Source: Glandiceps talaboti
Taxonomy: Eukaryota > Hemichordata > Enteropneusta > Spengelidae
DNA: 64,000 nucleotides
Reading direction: 5' to 3'
Assembly (NCBI RefSeq): GCF_964340395.1
Contig: NC_135564.1
Span: 7,501 to 71,500, forward strand
A program made the translations under genes and the position numbers. A model generated the notes under the pieces. The model did no database searches, was not told the DNA's origin, and saw only the letters and a list, made by a program, of their open reading frames with translations. This document shows positions 1-37,700 of the stretch, one piece after another (the first letter of the stretch is position 1; each line of letters opens with the position of its first letter).

Positions 1-1530
1 CTAGTGTGCACACAATAACCCCAGTGCAAGTAATCACCAGCACATATGTCATAACACCACTAGTGTGCAAACACGAGCTCCTTTGCAGGTAATCACCAGC
101 ACGTATGTCATAACACCACTAGTGTGCGCACAATAGCGCCGGTGCAGGAAATCACCAGTACATATGTCATAACACCACTAGTGTGCGCACACTAGCTCCA
201 ATGAAGGTAATCACCAGTACGTATATGTCATAACACGACTAGTGTGTGCACACTAGCTCCAGTGCAGGTAATCATCGGTTCGGATGTCATAACACCACTA
301 GTGTGCGCACACTAGTGCCACTGCAGGTAATCACCAATACGTATATGTCATAACACCACTAGTGTGCGCACACTAGCTCCAGTGAAGGTAATCACCAGTA
401 CGTGTGTCATAATACCACTAGTGTGCACATACTAGCACCAGTGCAGGTAATCACCAGTACGTATGTCATAACACCACTAGTGTGCGCACCAGTGCAGGTA
501 ATAACCAGTATGTGTGTCATAACACTACTAGTGTGCACACACTAGCACCAGTGCACGTAATCACCAGTATGTGTGTCATAATACCACATGTCTGCACACA
601 ATCGCCAGTGCAGGTAATCACCAGTACGTGTGTCATAATACCACTAGTGTGTGCACCAGTGCAGGTAATAACCAGTATGTGTGTCATAACACTACTAGTG
701 TGCACACACTAGCACCAGTGCACGTAATCACCAGTATGTGTGTCATAATACCACATGTCTGCACACAATCGCCAGTGCAGGTAATCACCAGTACGTGTGT
801 CATAATACCACTAGTGTGTGCACACAGGGTAGTGCAGGTAATCACCAGTATGTATGTCATAATACCATTAGTGTGTGCACAATAACACCAGTGCAGGTAA
901 TCTTCAGTACATATGTCATAACACCACTAGTGTGCGCACCATTGCATGTAATAACCAGCATGTGTGTCATAACACCACCAGTGTGCGCGCACTAGCGCCA
1001 GTGCAAGTAATCACCTTACGTGTGTCATAATACCACTAGTGTGCACACACTAGTGCCAGTGCAGGTAATCACCAGTACATATGTCATAACACTACTAGTG
1101 TGCACACAATAGCGCCAGTGCAGGTAATCACCAGTACGTATGTCATAACACCACTAGTGTGCGCACCAGTGCAGGTAATAACCAGTATGTGTGTCATAAC
1201 ACTACTAGTGTGCACACACTAGCACCAGTGCAGGTAATAACCAGTATGTGTGTCATAACACCACTATTGTGCGCACACTAGCGCCAGTGCAGGTAATCAC
1301 CTTACGTGTGTCATAATACCACTAGTGTGCACACACTAGCGCCAGTGCAGGTAATCACCAGTACGTGTGTTATAACACCACTAGTGTGCGCACACTAGCG
1401 CCAGTGCAGGTAATCACCAGTACATAAGTCATAACACCACTAGTGTGCGCACACTATCGCCAGTGCAGGTAATCACCGGTACTTGTGTCATAATACCACT
1501 ATTGTGCGCACACTAGCGCCAGTGCAGGTA
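1..1530. repeat. Tandem satellite, ~59-bp unit with internal palindrome
   Basis: About 25-26 head-to-tail units, most ~59 bp and some shortened by about 10-12 bp. A typical unit runs from gtgcaggtaatcaccagtac through a cataacaccactag stretch and ends in the 18-bp perfect palindrome CTAGTGTGCGCACACTAG. Units differ by scattered substitutions. Short open frames across it simply follow the repeat and are not genes. The array runs off the left edge of the window. Confidence 0.95.
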
Positions 1531-1652
1531 AACACCAATCATTCCATTGATACAGATGTCGTGATTGTTCATCTCTGATGTTCATCTTTCGTATGAAGCC
1601 TGTACCCTAACCCTAATTAACCCTAACCCTAACCCTAACCCTAACCCTAACC
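1531..1652. repeat. 80-bp repeat plus interstitial telomeric tract 1
   Basis: A unique-looking ~80-bp block (ccaatcattccattgataca... ending in tatgaagcctgt) leads directly into CCCTAA repeats, about 7-8 units with one irregular 'attaa' interruption. The same 80-bp block precedes a second telomeric tract at 3,106-3,300. The sequence matches the vertebrate-type/metazoan TTAGGG telomere repeat read on the opposite strand. Confidence 0.9.
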
Positions 1653-3105
1653 AATCATTGTGTCATGCAATTTATGACATTAGTTATTCTGATTAATAAG
1701 AGTAGTTCAAGACAATAAGAACAGTTTTTCCCCATGTTAACCTAATGGCAAAAAAAACAGTCAAACAACCTTATTTCCACTTGCCATTGAGACATGTGAT
1801 TTATAACATGAGTCAAGGTTATTAATATACACCTATGCTGAAAATTTGGTTAAAAAATACTTACAGGAAAAAAAAATTTAATTCAAAAGCTAAGAGCGTC
1901 CTCAGTGGTCACGTTTATTTTGACAATTTTGACAACTTAGAAAAAACACTCATTTCTCATTATTTTTCGACCAAATTTGGTTGAGCAGGTAGCATTTAGG
2001 GTACATAACAATATATCGACGGCATTAAACCTAAATTCATTTCTCTTTAAATAAATTAACGCATACACATATTGCCCACAGTACAACCTTATGATGACCT
2101 TTGACCCCCGAATTCCATCCGACCAATGCAAGTAAATTTTATACATCTATCCTTAAGATTGGGTCAAAAAATTCAATCAGGAAGGTACAAAATTAGCCTG
2201 TTTTCAAATAAATCGCGCCCCCTAGTGGCAATATTCATGTAAAAAATTACTCTTCTTTTGATGACTTTGGCAATGTCCAATACCCAAGATGGGGCTTTAC
2301 AAATGTACTTTATTGTTAATGTATCTTTATGAAATTTTCAAGTTACATTGCCAACTAACTTATCTACCTGACACTGAAATTGGGGGTCAAAGATCAAAGG
2401 TCAAAGTAGTGAGAGCCAGTGCTCAATTTAGCGCTTATTTCATTAGTTTTTTTTTAACATTTACAAATAAAAGTAAAAATGACGCATTTATATACACAAA
2501 CTGTATATTTTCTAAAAGTTCATATTATGCGTTTTCCAAAAAATATAAAGTTTTTAGAAATCGGAGGAAAATTGGTAAAACTAAAAAAAAAATTAACAAA
2601 AATGTAAAGAAAAAAATTATTAAAAATCGAAACCATATTTTCCGTCAAAAATTGCCCAATATGTTATCAAACATGACAATTTACACCCAATCACCAAATT
2701 TGGTCGAAAAACTCGCAAAAATAACGAAACAGGGACGATTTTTCTAACATTCCCCAAAACCCCAAATGTGAACAAAAGCCTGGATTTGACGATCTCACCA
2801 TTAGCTGGTGCGATTTTTTGAAAACAGGCTAGGGTTAGCATGTTCCCAATGGAATATTTTGACCAAACTTTCAGGATAGGTGTATAATATTTACTTGCAT
2901 TCACCAAATGAAATTCCGAAGTCAAAGGTCACCGTATAGAGATCCTATTGGGTAACATGTGAATATGCTAATTTATATGGAAGAAAAGGATTTTCAATTA
3001 AATAGCTTCAATATGTTATTAGGGAAGATGAACTAAACCTACACACCAAATTTGGTCGAAAAATTCGCACAAACAACGAAACGGGAGTGGTCCAAAGTTT
3101 TTGAC
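1653..3105. other. Non-coding repeat-like spacer between telomeric tracts
   Basis: AT-rich sequence with no convincing coding exon. A short motif built on accaaatttggtcgaaaa recurs at about 2,693 and 3,046 (each followed by a related 'cg-aaa-aacgaaac-ggga' stretch), and a shorter related version (gaccaaatttggttgagc) occurs near 1,969. This suggests an old repetitive element. The longest open frames (152 and 101 codons) are Lys/Asn-rich or lack splice context, so I treat them as chance. Confidence 0.6.
2215..2228 (-). promoter_or_regulatory. CTCF-like core motif
   Basis: The minus strand reads CCACTAGGGGGCGC, a near-perfect match to the bilaterian CTCF core (CCA-S-YAG-RKGGC). This is motif match only. 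It lies in repeat-like sequence, so it could be part of a transposable element. Confidence 0.3.
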
Positions 3106-3300
3106 CAATCATTGCATTGATACAGATCACGTGATTGTTCATCTCTGATGTTCATCTTTCGTATGAAGCCTATACCCTAACTCTAACCATAACCCTAACC
3201 CTAACCCACCCTAACCCTAACCCTAACCATAACCCTAAACCTTAACCCTAACCCTAACCCCTAACCCTAATCCTAACCCCTAACCCTAACCCTAACCCTT
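3106..3300. repeat. 80-bp repeat plus interstitial telomeric tract 2
   Basis: The block at 3,106-3,172 repeats the one at 1,531-1,605 with a few substitutions. It is followed by about 125 bp of CCCTAA units with variants (ccataa, ctctaa, cctaat). The degenerate units show an interstitial, ageing tract rather than a live chromosome end. Confidence 0.9.
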
Positions 3301-3301
3301 T

Positions 3302-3424
3302 AAAAATTATCAATATGGTGGGATCTTACTACAGAAAAATTATCTGTTTCTAGTGGGATTGAACTCGGGACCTCCTGACTACTAATCTTGATGAGCTCTA
3401 ACAACTATGCCACAGGGAGGCAGT
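3302..3424 (-). mobile_element. tRNA-derived SINE copy
   Basis: Read on the minus strand this has a tRNA-like head (gttagagctcatcaag as A box, gagttcaatccca as B box) and a 3' part ending in ...agatcccaccatattgataa. A second copy lies on the plus strand at 14,692-14,815, and a 3' fragment on the minus strand at 29,641-29,680. Three diverged copies sharing both halves support a dispersed Pol III-type element. Confidence 0.75.
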
Positions 3425-5150
3425 TAAAAATGTTTTTCATTAAAATCTTTTTACAGGGCATGGTCATTTGTTAGAGGAAGGAAATTGTGAGAGGGTCACT
3501 TTTTAACAGCCCCCCCCCCCCCCCGGCTAAAAAAAAAAAACATAAATAGAATTACATGTTTCTCAATTTGATAACTTTCAGTTTGGATGTTATTGCTTGC
3601 ATTAACCTGCAATGAATGTAAAACGTTTTGGAATTGAAAAATAAAAATAAACACTACTACAGCTTTATACTCTACAAAATGGAATGGGAAATAACAACTC
3701 CAGATGTGTGACAATATATACAACATTGGCATTTATCATTCATCATCATCATCATGTCCCTGTAAACATATTCACTTGGCAGCTCAATATTGCATGCATT
3801 AATCTAGTTACGTTTTCACAGCTGGTTATCTGGGGACATGACCTTAAAAGTTCAAAAGAGTCAAGACTGATTTCAAAATTATTGGTTTCATATATTAAAA
3901 CTGAGTAAACGAAAAAAAAAAACTTCCAAACACTATTCCACTTTCAGTCACTGATGACATTTATCATAATAATTTGTGTTATTTATCACTCAAACATTTG
4001 CCAACTATTGCACTCTGTACTGAGCCTCAGTATAATACTCGTGTAATTACACTAAAGCATTGCAGACTATCCAACCAGTTAGCTTGAAATCTCACCCAAA
4101 ACATTTTGACCAGCTATGGGGAAATTGTTGGGGCTGACAACTAACAGTTAGTCAACACACAATTTAGTCAACATCAGGAATGTGCTAAAGATTACAGTTT
4201 AAAGTTGCTTGTGAGCTTAATCCTATTCAAGAGGTGTCATAAGTAATGGTGTTATTTGGTATTTACAATATTCAAAACTATCGTCAATGCTGACGGTATA
4301 TTTTGAATATGCCTATGCTTGAATAGAATTATTAGCTCAAAAGTGACACTGACTATGTTGTGTCACCGTGAACGTACACGGAACGATCGTCAGACAGTAA
4401 TAATGGACAAGATCACAACAAATACATTAAATAATAAATAGCTTATTGAATATTCAGATAAAGTTTAAATTTCTGTACCTGTGACAAAGTACATACGTGA
4501 AAGAAGTCATCGAGGCAAATAAGTTATCGAGGAGCAAAAGAAGTTGTTGAGACGGGTCAAATAAGTTGTCAAGGAGCCAAATAAGTTGTACAAAATAATG
4601 GCCCTAATACTCCACCATAGGCTGCCTTCTGTTGTCATTGACCTAGTGCATCTGCCTCTATGTCATTACTTCATCATGTCGAATCTCAAAGTTTGGCATT
4701 CAAGACGTGCCATGGTCAGCTAGTGATAATGTATGTCATCAGTACGACCATTGAATCTCACCTACATATGTCTATCATGGAAATAATCCTATATGGATAA
4801 ACTGCAGAAATGGCAACTGACGTTTAAGACACTATATGATTAATACACAACTTAATTGTGTACTATGGTTAAGTTTGATAACCCAAGGAATCTCTCTGCC
4901 TTATAGAAACATCTGGAGCAGCCATGAAAACTGTTCAAATGTTAACTAACAGTGTTCTCATATGTCATTTCAATTACAGATGCGTTGTTTGCTGTATTTC
5001 TTGCCGAAAGATAGACGATTAATATTACAGTGCTTTTCCCAAATGCTAGTCAAAGCTATCAAATATCATCAAGATCAGTGAGCCTGATCACAAGGTTTCA
5101 TGTTGCGATAAACACCATAAAGATAACACACAAACATCACTTACAGAGTG
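3425..5150. other. Intergenic sequence 3' of gene 1
   Basis: AT-rich sequence containing a poly-C run (about 3,511-3,524) and no exon that I could support. It lies downstream of the gene 1 stop codon. Nothing else is recognisable. Confidence 0.5.
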
Positions 5151-5157
5151 CGAGCTC

Positions 5158-5163
5158 TTTATT
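5158..5163 (-). terminator. Candidate poly(A) signal of gene 1
   Basis: TTTATT on the plus strand is AATAAA on the minus strand, about 570 bases after the gene 1 stop codon at 5,734. It is positioned plausibly for a 3' UTR end, but other unlisted variants could be used. Confidence 0.35.
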
Positions 5164-5733
5164 TAGTTAATGATATAAACAGTAACAGGATGCATACTAC
5201 TACACAAGGTATAGCATCTGACATATTTTACCATCTTCCTGGAAAGTTGCCTATGGAAAGCCCTAGAAATTGAAGAACAAAATACAGGAGATAATTGTTC
5301 AGTACATTGACTGTGTTTTTAGGTACACATGCAATATGGGAATAGAGTGTGTGTTAAACTTTAAGATTCTAAGAAGTTGACTTTCATTGGCTGCTGACCA
5401 TGGATTTTCTTTGCACTTCAAAGGATTATACCTTGTGTAGTAGTATCTTAGATATGTGCTCCTATGCGACGTTTAAAAGTACAGTGACCATCTTTTAATA
5501 AACAAAAAAAAACTAAGCAAACAAACACCAGCCCGAACCATGGAATCAGTGTACATCTAAGGTAGCCCCATTTTGTCAAAGACTTCGGTATTCATATTTT
5601 GTCAACTGCGATACAGCCGACTTCTTTTAAACCACCTTGCGTTATCGTTACCCATCACTTAGTCTATTGCCAGTGATATGAGCGACGATACACATATTTT
5701 ACATGTTTTCTGTGGTTGATGACGATGGTAACG

Positions 5734-31653
<25,920 letters not shown>

Positions 31654-31659
31654 CTTCTA

Positions 31660-33235
31660 CGAATTAAATTCCCCTGGATTGCGAAATGGTTACCTGCAGG
31701 ATTTCGCGTTTGTACCACCACAACAACAACGATGACGACGACGACGATGATGACGACACACTAACAGCAGCTAGCTCTACCAATGTCTCTTTCTGGTGGT
31801 TGGGTCACGGGTGAACGCTTATCGCACGTTCGACAACGGTGACAATGAAACCTTTCGGTATTTTTCCAGTGTTTTCTTCCGTATCGACCAAACCGATGGC
31901 ACCGAAATCAAACCATGAAGGTCACATACCCGGAAGTGACTATTTAATGTTTTTGCTCAATAACAAACAGCTGACGACCACTACGTGATGCATAAAATAC
32001 AATTGTATGATGATGCCGTAATGATGAATACGGTGCAAGAATAACGAACTATTAGAAGAGTATCTTTTAGGTCAAACTGAGGTTACCATGAGTAAATACA
32101 GAACAGGATTACAAGAAGAAAGAAAGAGTGGCCTTATCTAACCCTGAAGTGATTTCTATGTACTCTCAAAGCATTCTTTTCAGAGTCTGTGCATTGCTCT
32201 AGCGACCACACATATTGTTTAAAGTCGCGTTGCATTTTAACGATGCAATTCAAATTGAGGCTCTGACGCAAGCAGGACTTGTACATACGTCGGAAACTTA
32301 ATATCCATGGTTTGAATCGACTAAGCATAGTTATTTTCAAAGTAGAATATCGATCTGCTGATCCTGTCAGCGAGCAAATTATTCTTGCAGTCTGTATTAA
32401 CCTGAGGTCCAATCTTTTGTACAAAATAAAATACGCATTATACACTAACACTTATGTAGCAAATTTGAGCTGGTGGACGGTGCAAGAGATCGTTACAGTA
32501 AAAGCACAACAACGCATTGAAAACGAGTGATACGTTTCCCGAAATTGTTGATAACCAACATATTATGTCAAAATATAATTTTGTATCATTACGAATTTCT
32601 TTTTGATACTACGTTACTGGTCATTTTTCAGCCCGTTTTAGCAAGTGAATATCTCAATACAATACAAAGGTAACCACCAAAGATTATAAAGTTACAGACT
32701 ATGTCCCTTTAATAATATCACTAATCCCACAATGTCTTCTCTGTGTATGAAATTAGTGACATGTACGGTAGCGTCTGTCAAACGGTGAAAAGAACGGCAC
32801 AATGGCTGAAAGGTTATTCACTCAATCGTACTGAATTATTGTTGGCAGATAACATTACCTATTTCAGAAAATAAGCCCTATTGTATGTGCACTTTTTAAG
32901 TACAGAGTTGTACCAACGAGAACTCTGCGAGACCCTCTGACAACTGGCAAAAACGTCCAGTTTTCAGGTAGCAGACAGTACATTGCAGCACTAGGACAGT
33001 ATAATGTAGTTACTTTGGAAAGGTAAATTGGACTATTGTACTGTCCTGGTGATACTTGGACCCATGAACAATATATTCTCCATTACATTGCAGTTTCATA
33101 GAAGTGGTGATATTGACCATGCGTCCTCACTAAAAGGAAAACAGTTACGTCACCAGTTGAAAGGTAACGACAAACTGAACCACAGACATAAATCAAACTC
33201 ACATGAGACAAAATAATTAACAACAATCAATAAAA
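31660..33235. other. Intergenic region between gene 1 and the microexon gene, first part
   Basis: No supported gene. A 105-codon open frame on the minus strand (32,451-32,134, TARIICSLTGSADRYSTLKI) hints at a decayed retroelement C-terminus but has no clear motif. The segment just upstream of gene 1 (31,655-31,760) should include its promoter. Confidence 0.5.
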
Positions 33236-33239
33236 AAGA

Positions 33240-34085
33240 AAGTCATCCTTTGTAGATCGATCCATTAAATCATAAAATACCCTTTCAACCTTTTCTTTAA
33301 AAGAGTACTAGAAGTTATGCACTGTACATTACTTGGCACTTTGTTCCATTCGACACTGTATACATAAACAAAACTATGTTGCTAAAACCTAGCCCTGCTG
33401 GAATAAAAATAGATTAGGACCTGATCTAGTTCTATATACATGCCTATAAATGGATCGGATAGATATTTCGGGACCAATCCTGTTCTAACCCTATGTACAC
33501 ATTCATGTGGCCTACAGGAAGCCATCACAGTTCTTTGAAATGAGTTGGTTCAGTGTGAAGTTTCTGCTTGCTTTTCATAGTCAAGGTACTATGCCAATAT
33601 GAGCTGGCATAATCGAAATGACATTGAGCTAGACAATTAGCGAGTAGTTTTTTGATATGAGTATCTAAAAAGAAATTTGATGCGATATGAAAACTTCAGA
33701 CGAGAGTGTGATTTTTTAACAATCTTAGCTGTTACATAGTTTCATCTGACAATGATTGGTCCAAGTCAGCTCCAATTGGTATTGAATACATTGTCTGGCA
33801 GCGATGTCAACACTGCCACACGAAATTGCATCTCCTAGAATTGTTTTAATTTTCGATTAGAGCCAAACAAGATGGATGCCGTTTTATCGAGGTGTACATA
33901 TAATTTATTATCAATTAACCATTCATTTAGATGTTTTAACTCCATGCTAAGCTTTGTTTGGATTTGTTCAACATCTCTGCCAGACAGCAAAAGAGTAGTT
34001 TTGTCACGGCTGATTGCATGTCATTTACATATAACGAAAAAAAGCAAGGGCCCGACAGTAAAATTTAGTAAGTCAACTTGAAGTG
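33240..34085 (-). pseudogene. Decayed LINE fragment, reverse-transcriptase C-terminal part
   Basis: Minus strand, in pieces: TTLLLSGRDVEQIQTKLSME, HLNEWLIDNKLYVHLDKTAS, ILFG (33,850-34,000), then KNYSLI/LLANCLAQCHFDYASSYW (33,590-33,660) and FYTVSNGTKCQ-type remnants to 33,245. These are typical of RT palm and thumb segments. Several frameshifts and stops. The element lies 0.6 kb upstream of the microexon gene promoter. Confidence 0.82.
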
Positions 34086-34693
34086 AAGTGCCAGAATGAG
34101 CACCACCGATATGTACTACTAGACTGAGTATCACATCATAAGACTGAGCATCACTTATAAAAACTAGATGCCACTTGTATCGTATTATATAATATTTGCA
34201 AATACCAGGATACACCATCATCATCAGAATGTATACCTAAAGTTAAATACCCTTTTCCACAAAAAGGAAAGAGGTAAAATACTCATAGATCAATATTAAC
34301 AAGCCTCATTTGTATGTTATTTAAATATATTTCAGTGTCATAGCTGCCGAGATGAGTTCGTCGTCTTATACAAAAGCAGATGTGTCAAAATTTACGTCAC
34401 TTTAGTAGAAAAAAAGTTTGATTTAATACTAATTATCTAACTGTTTTGAGCAGTTGTTTTCCCTCTGGCATTGAATTACTAAGATAAATTTATTGGAATA
34501 CGTCAAAGGTGACATTAATGGTCATAAATGTAATTGATTGGTGCCTATTGCATGATTTGCTCCCCATGCAAGTATTCTTGATTTATTTGTCTGTCGTGAT
34601 CACCAGTTCCCTATAACACGTGGTTGATATTTTTAGGAATAATTTTGTTCTTTATTATTTTACCCCAATAAAGATTGATGGCCCGTTGAAAGG

Positions 34694-34733
34694 TATATAA
34701 GTTCGTGATTACGGCCATACCAACCATCAGTAT
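34694..34733 (+). promoter_or_regulatory. Core promoter of the microexon gene
   Basis: TATATAA at 34,694-34,700 and an initiator-like TCAGTAT at 34,727-34,733 place transcription start near 34,729. The first ATG after that is 34,768, with A at -3. The in-frame open sequence upstream (GTG at 34,705) would lie before the predicted start and is not used. Confidence 0.6.
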
Positions 34734-34767
34734 AGTTTTTGAAGGAGAGATCATCTCTGTCGTCACG

Positions 34768-37700
34768 ATGCGCTACAATATGCAGTTCGTTTCACTAATT
34801 GTGCTGGCTATCATTTTTGTTTTAGCAACCTACTCCACTTTGTCGTCTGCTGAGCTCCAAGAACGTGTAAGTATCACTTTTATAAACATATTTTGTTCCA
34901 AACACTTTCCTGCAAAATTAACGACCAGTTCCCTGTTTTCTGTCATCCTTTGCCACATGTTGAGTCTGTTTTGCAGCGATTTCAAAGAAACTGTCCCCAA
35001 ACAATGATTTAATGTTAATGCTTGCAATGAAATGTAGTAACATTTACAAAACGTTATGAGAATTAAGTAGTCAATTTGTATCCTTCGACTTGGTTCGGCA
35101 ACATTAGGAACCGCATTTCGAGGTCTCGCACAAGACGTGTACAGAATCTACAACAGAAATCGACTATATCCACGGTCCCTCTCTCATATAGACGGACTGT
35201 GCCATACCTCTGAAACTATTGCTGTCACTTTGTTCAAGAAAACTGAACCCCATCCCCCGTTAAAGTCAAGGGTCATCGAAAAAGTTGTCTATATACAGGT
35301 CAAAATCATATCAAAATTATGCCAGTTTTTAATTCAAATTACCTCAGAATACTGTATTAACTCCATGTGAAGATAACATATAGTCTACTAGTATTTCCTT
35401 GAGAAGAAGATTTTGAGCTCCAAATTTCTTAGAGTGTATTTCAAAGTGACCCTGCAGGAACAAGTTTTCATATGGCAACATTTGGAGAGAATTTTAAGAA
35501 CTTTGACTGTGTTTGCTATTTTCTAAAGTTCAACATGCTTCTATTGCAGGAGGAGAGAGACGATGACTTTGGTAAGGAAGATACATAATGAATAATATTC
35601 ACCTATTGCAATATTTGTTACATGGTTATTCCATGTTGGATGATATATTTTCTCGTTGAGTAATTATTTTGAAGTTAACGAATATGACCCTTTTCCTATT
35701 CTCCTTCGTTAGAAAAACGTCGTCACAGACTTGGAGCTAGAGTAAGTTTATTTTCGGTCAATCTACGGTTTACATAATAATAACGCTGGTGGCGCTTCAA
35801 CCTGGTGCTTAAAGGAGACAGTATTTTTATACTATTATACTGCCGTGATTAGGTTCTAATATCGGTTGATGACGTGACCAACATTACAGTCGTTTTCACC
35901 TGGCCATTACGCTTCGATGACAATTACTCGATTCAACCAGTGAACCATGATAATTGACCACATGACAATTGATGAAATGTTTTACCAGTCAGTTGGCGTC
36001 GTTAATGTCCAAACTTAGTTGTCTAACAAACATTGTAGAATTTGTAACCTTTTGACTGACTCTAATTGACTGTTAAAGTCGCCACACTTATGAATGCTAG
36101 CCTCATTACAGGAATGAGGTGGGTAACTGTCATACAGTTTCACAAAGATCAACAAAGAACAAAGTTACAGAATATATAGTAAATACATTATTTAACCTGT
36201 GTATAATAGTAGTTTTACTGACAATAATATACCTTTAATAATTTATCTTATTTCTTTATTTTTAGGATGATGACATAGGTAAGAAAATTATATTTTTCTG
36301 TTCACGTTATCAAGCATTTAACCCACTGCATTAAAACAATACTGACAGACGGGTTGAATCAACCGCTGAGAAAATAGGGATTCATGTCGGACGAAAGCAA
36401 AATAATAAAGAAGCAAACATCTTACTTAATTTGTATCTAGCTGTTATAATCGACAAGCCTCTGAAAATATTTTATTATCATAAGTATTGCCTTGACACTC
36501 TTTCCCAGACAATCTTACAAATTCTGTTTAATACCCCTGTATTTTAGCTAAGCCATGGTTATTACATGCTCCCAAATGCACTGACCAGTACTTTAATTCC
36601 AATGAAATATCACAGACGGCGCAATTGTCTACAGGCGAAAATATCTAACAAATTGTAAAATGTTTCAATTTTACAGAAAAACGCCGCCATAGACTAGGAG
36701 CAAGAGTACGTAAAGCATGTCTTTAAACAATCCATACTAATAATTTATTCATCTGTATGTAATGAGGAAAAATGATGTAGCTTTATCGAGTAATGTTCTT
36801 CGATTATTGGTCAATTCATAGAATTTGTACACTGTGCTTTAAAATGTGGTATAGTTCTCGTAACATCGTATCTTCCATTCCTTTTTAGAATGAGCTTGAA
36901 GATGAAATCGGTATGTATCTGAATTCATCATTTCCTCGTTGCTTTATTCAAAATAAACAAACAAACAAACAAACATACATACATACATACATACATACAT
37001 ACATACATACATACATACATACATACATACATACATACATACAAACAAACAAACAAACAAATAAACAAACAAATAAACAAACAAACAAACAAACAAATAA
37101 CAACAACGAAACGATAATAAACTGATACGCTGTTATCTTACACACGATTCCGTTTTCCTTTCACAGAAAAGCGCCGCCACAGACTTGGGGCAAGAGTGAG
37201 TTGTTGTACTCCTCCTTATTCCAATATTACTGCACCTAAGCTTTCTGTGTTTTTTTAAGATTCCAGTGCATGTAAAACATCTAGATATATCTGAATTTCA
37301 ATCTGGATTGATGGAAGACGAAATTTACAGACCCGCATCATGAATAATCTTGAATAGTGCATTGTGGGAAAATATTATACTATGAGGTCAAATCATTTAC
37401 TGTTGCAAAATATCTATGACAACGTTGGGAACCATATCTAACCGTAATTTAATTACAAAGACTATTATTGCACATGAGCGATATATTTCGCATCACCCTA
37501 GAGAGGACATCAATTACCTTTTAGTATCGTGAATACAAATACGTACACAGTACAAGTCCTACAGGCCTATGTGTCTGAACATACGCAGTGTAAATTACAA
37601 ATGGTTATTGACCAATGGCAATATCTAAATCATATTTTTTCTGTTCTATTTGTCAGGATGATTTTATGGATGATATAGGTAAGATAACAGTCAATTGAAT

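Noticed and set aside
1-1530. CRISPR-like array
   Set aside because: Units abut with no unique spacers, and the genome is eukaryotic; this is a satellite.
2289-2747. 152-codon plus-strand frame
   Set aside because: Lys/Asn-rich low-complexity translation of AT-rich repeat DNA.
32134-32451. 105-codon minus-strand frame with TARIICSLTGSADRYS
   Set aside because: No firm domain motif or splice context; possibly a retroelement remnant but not enough to call.
34705-34767. N-terminal extension of the microexon precursor from an upstream GTG
   Set aside because: It lies before the predicted transcription start, is not an ATG, and the ATG at 34,768 begins a proper signal peptide.
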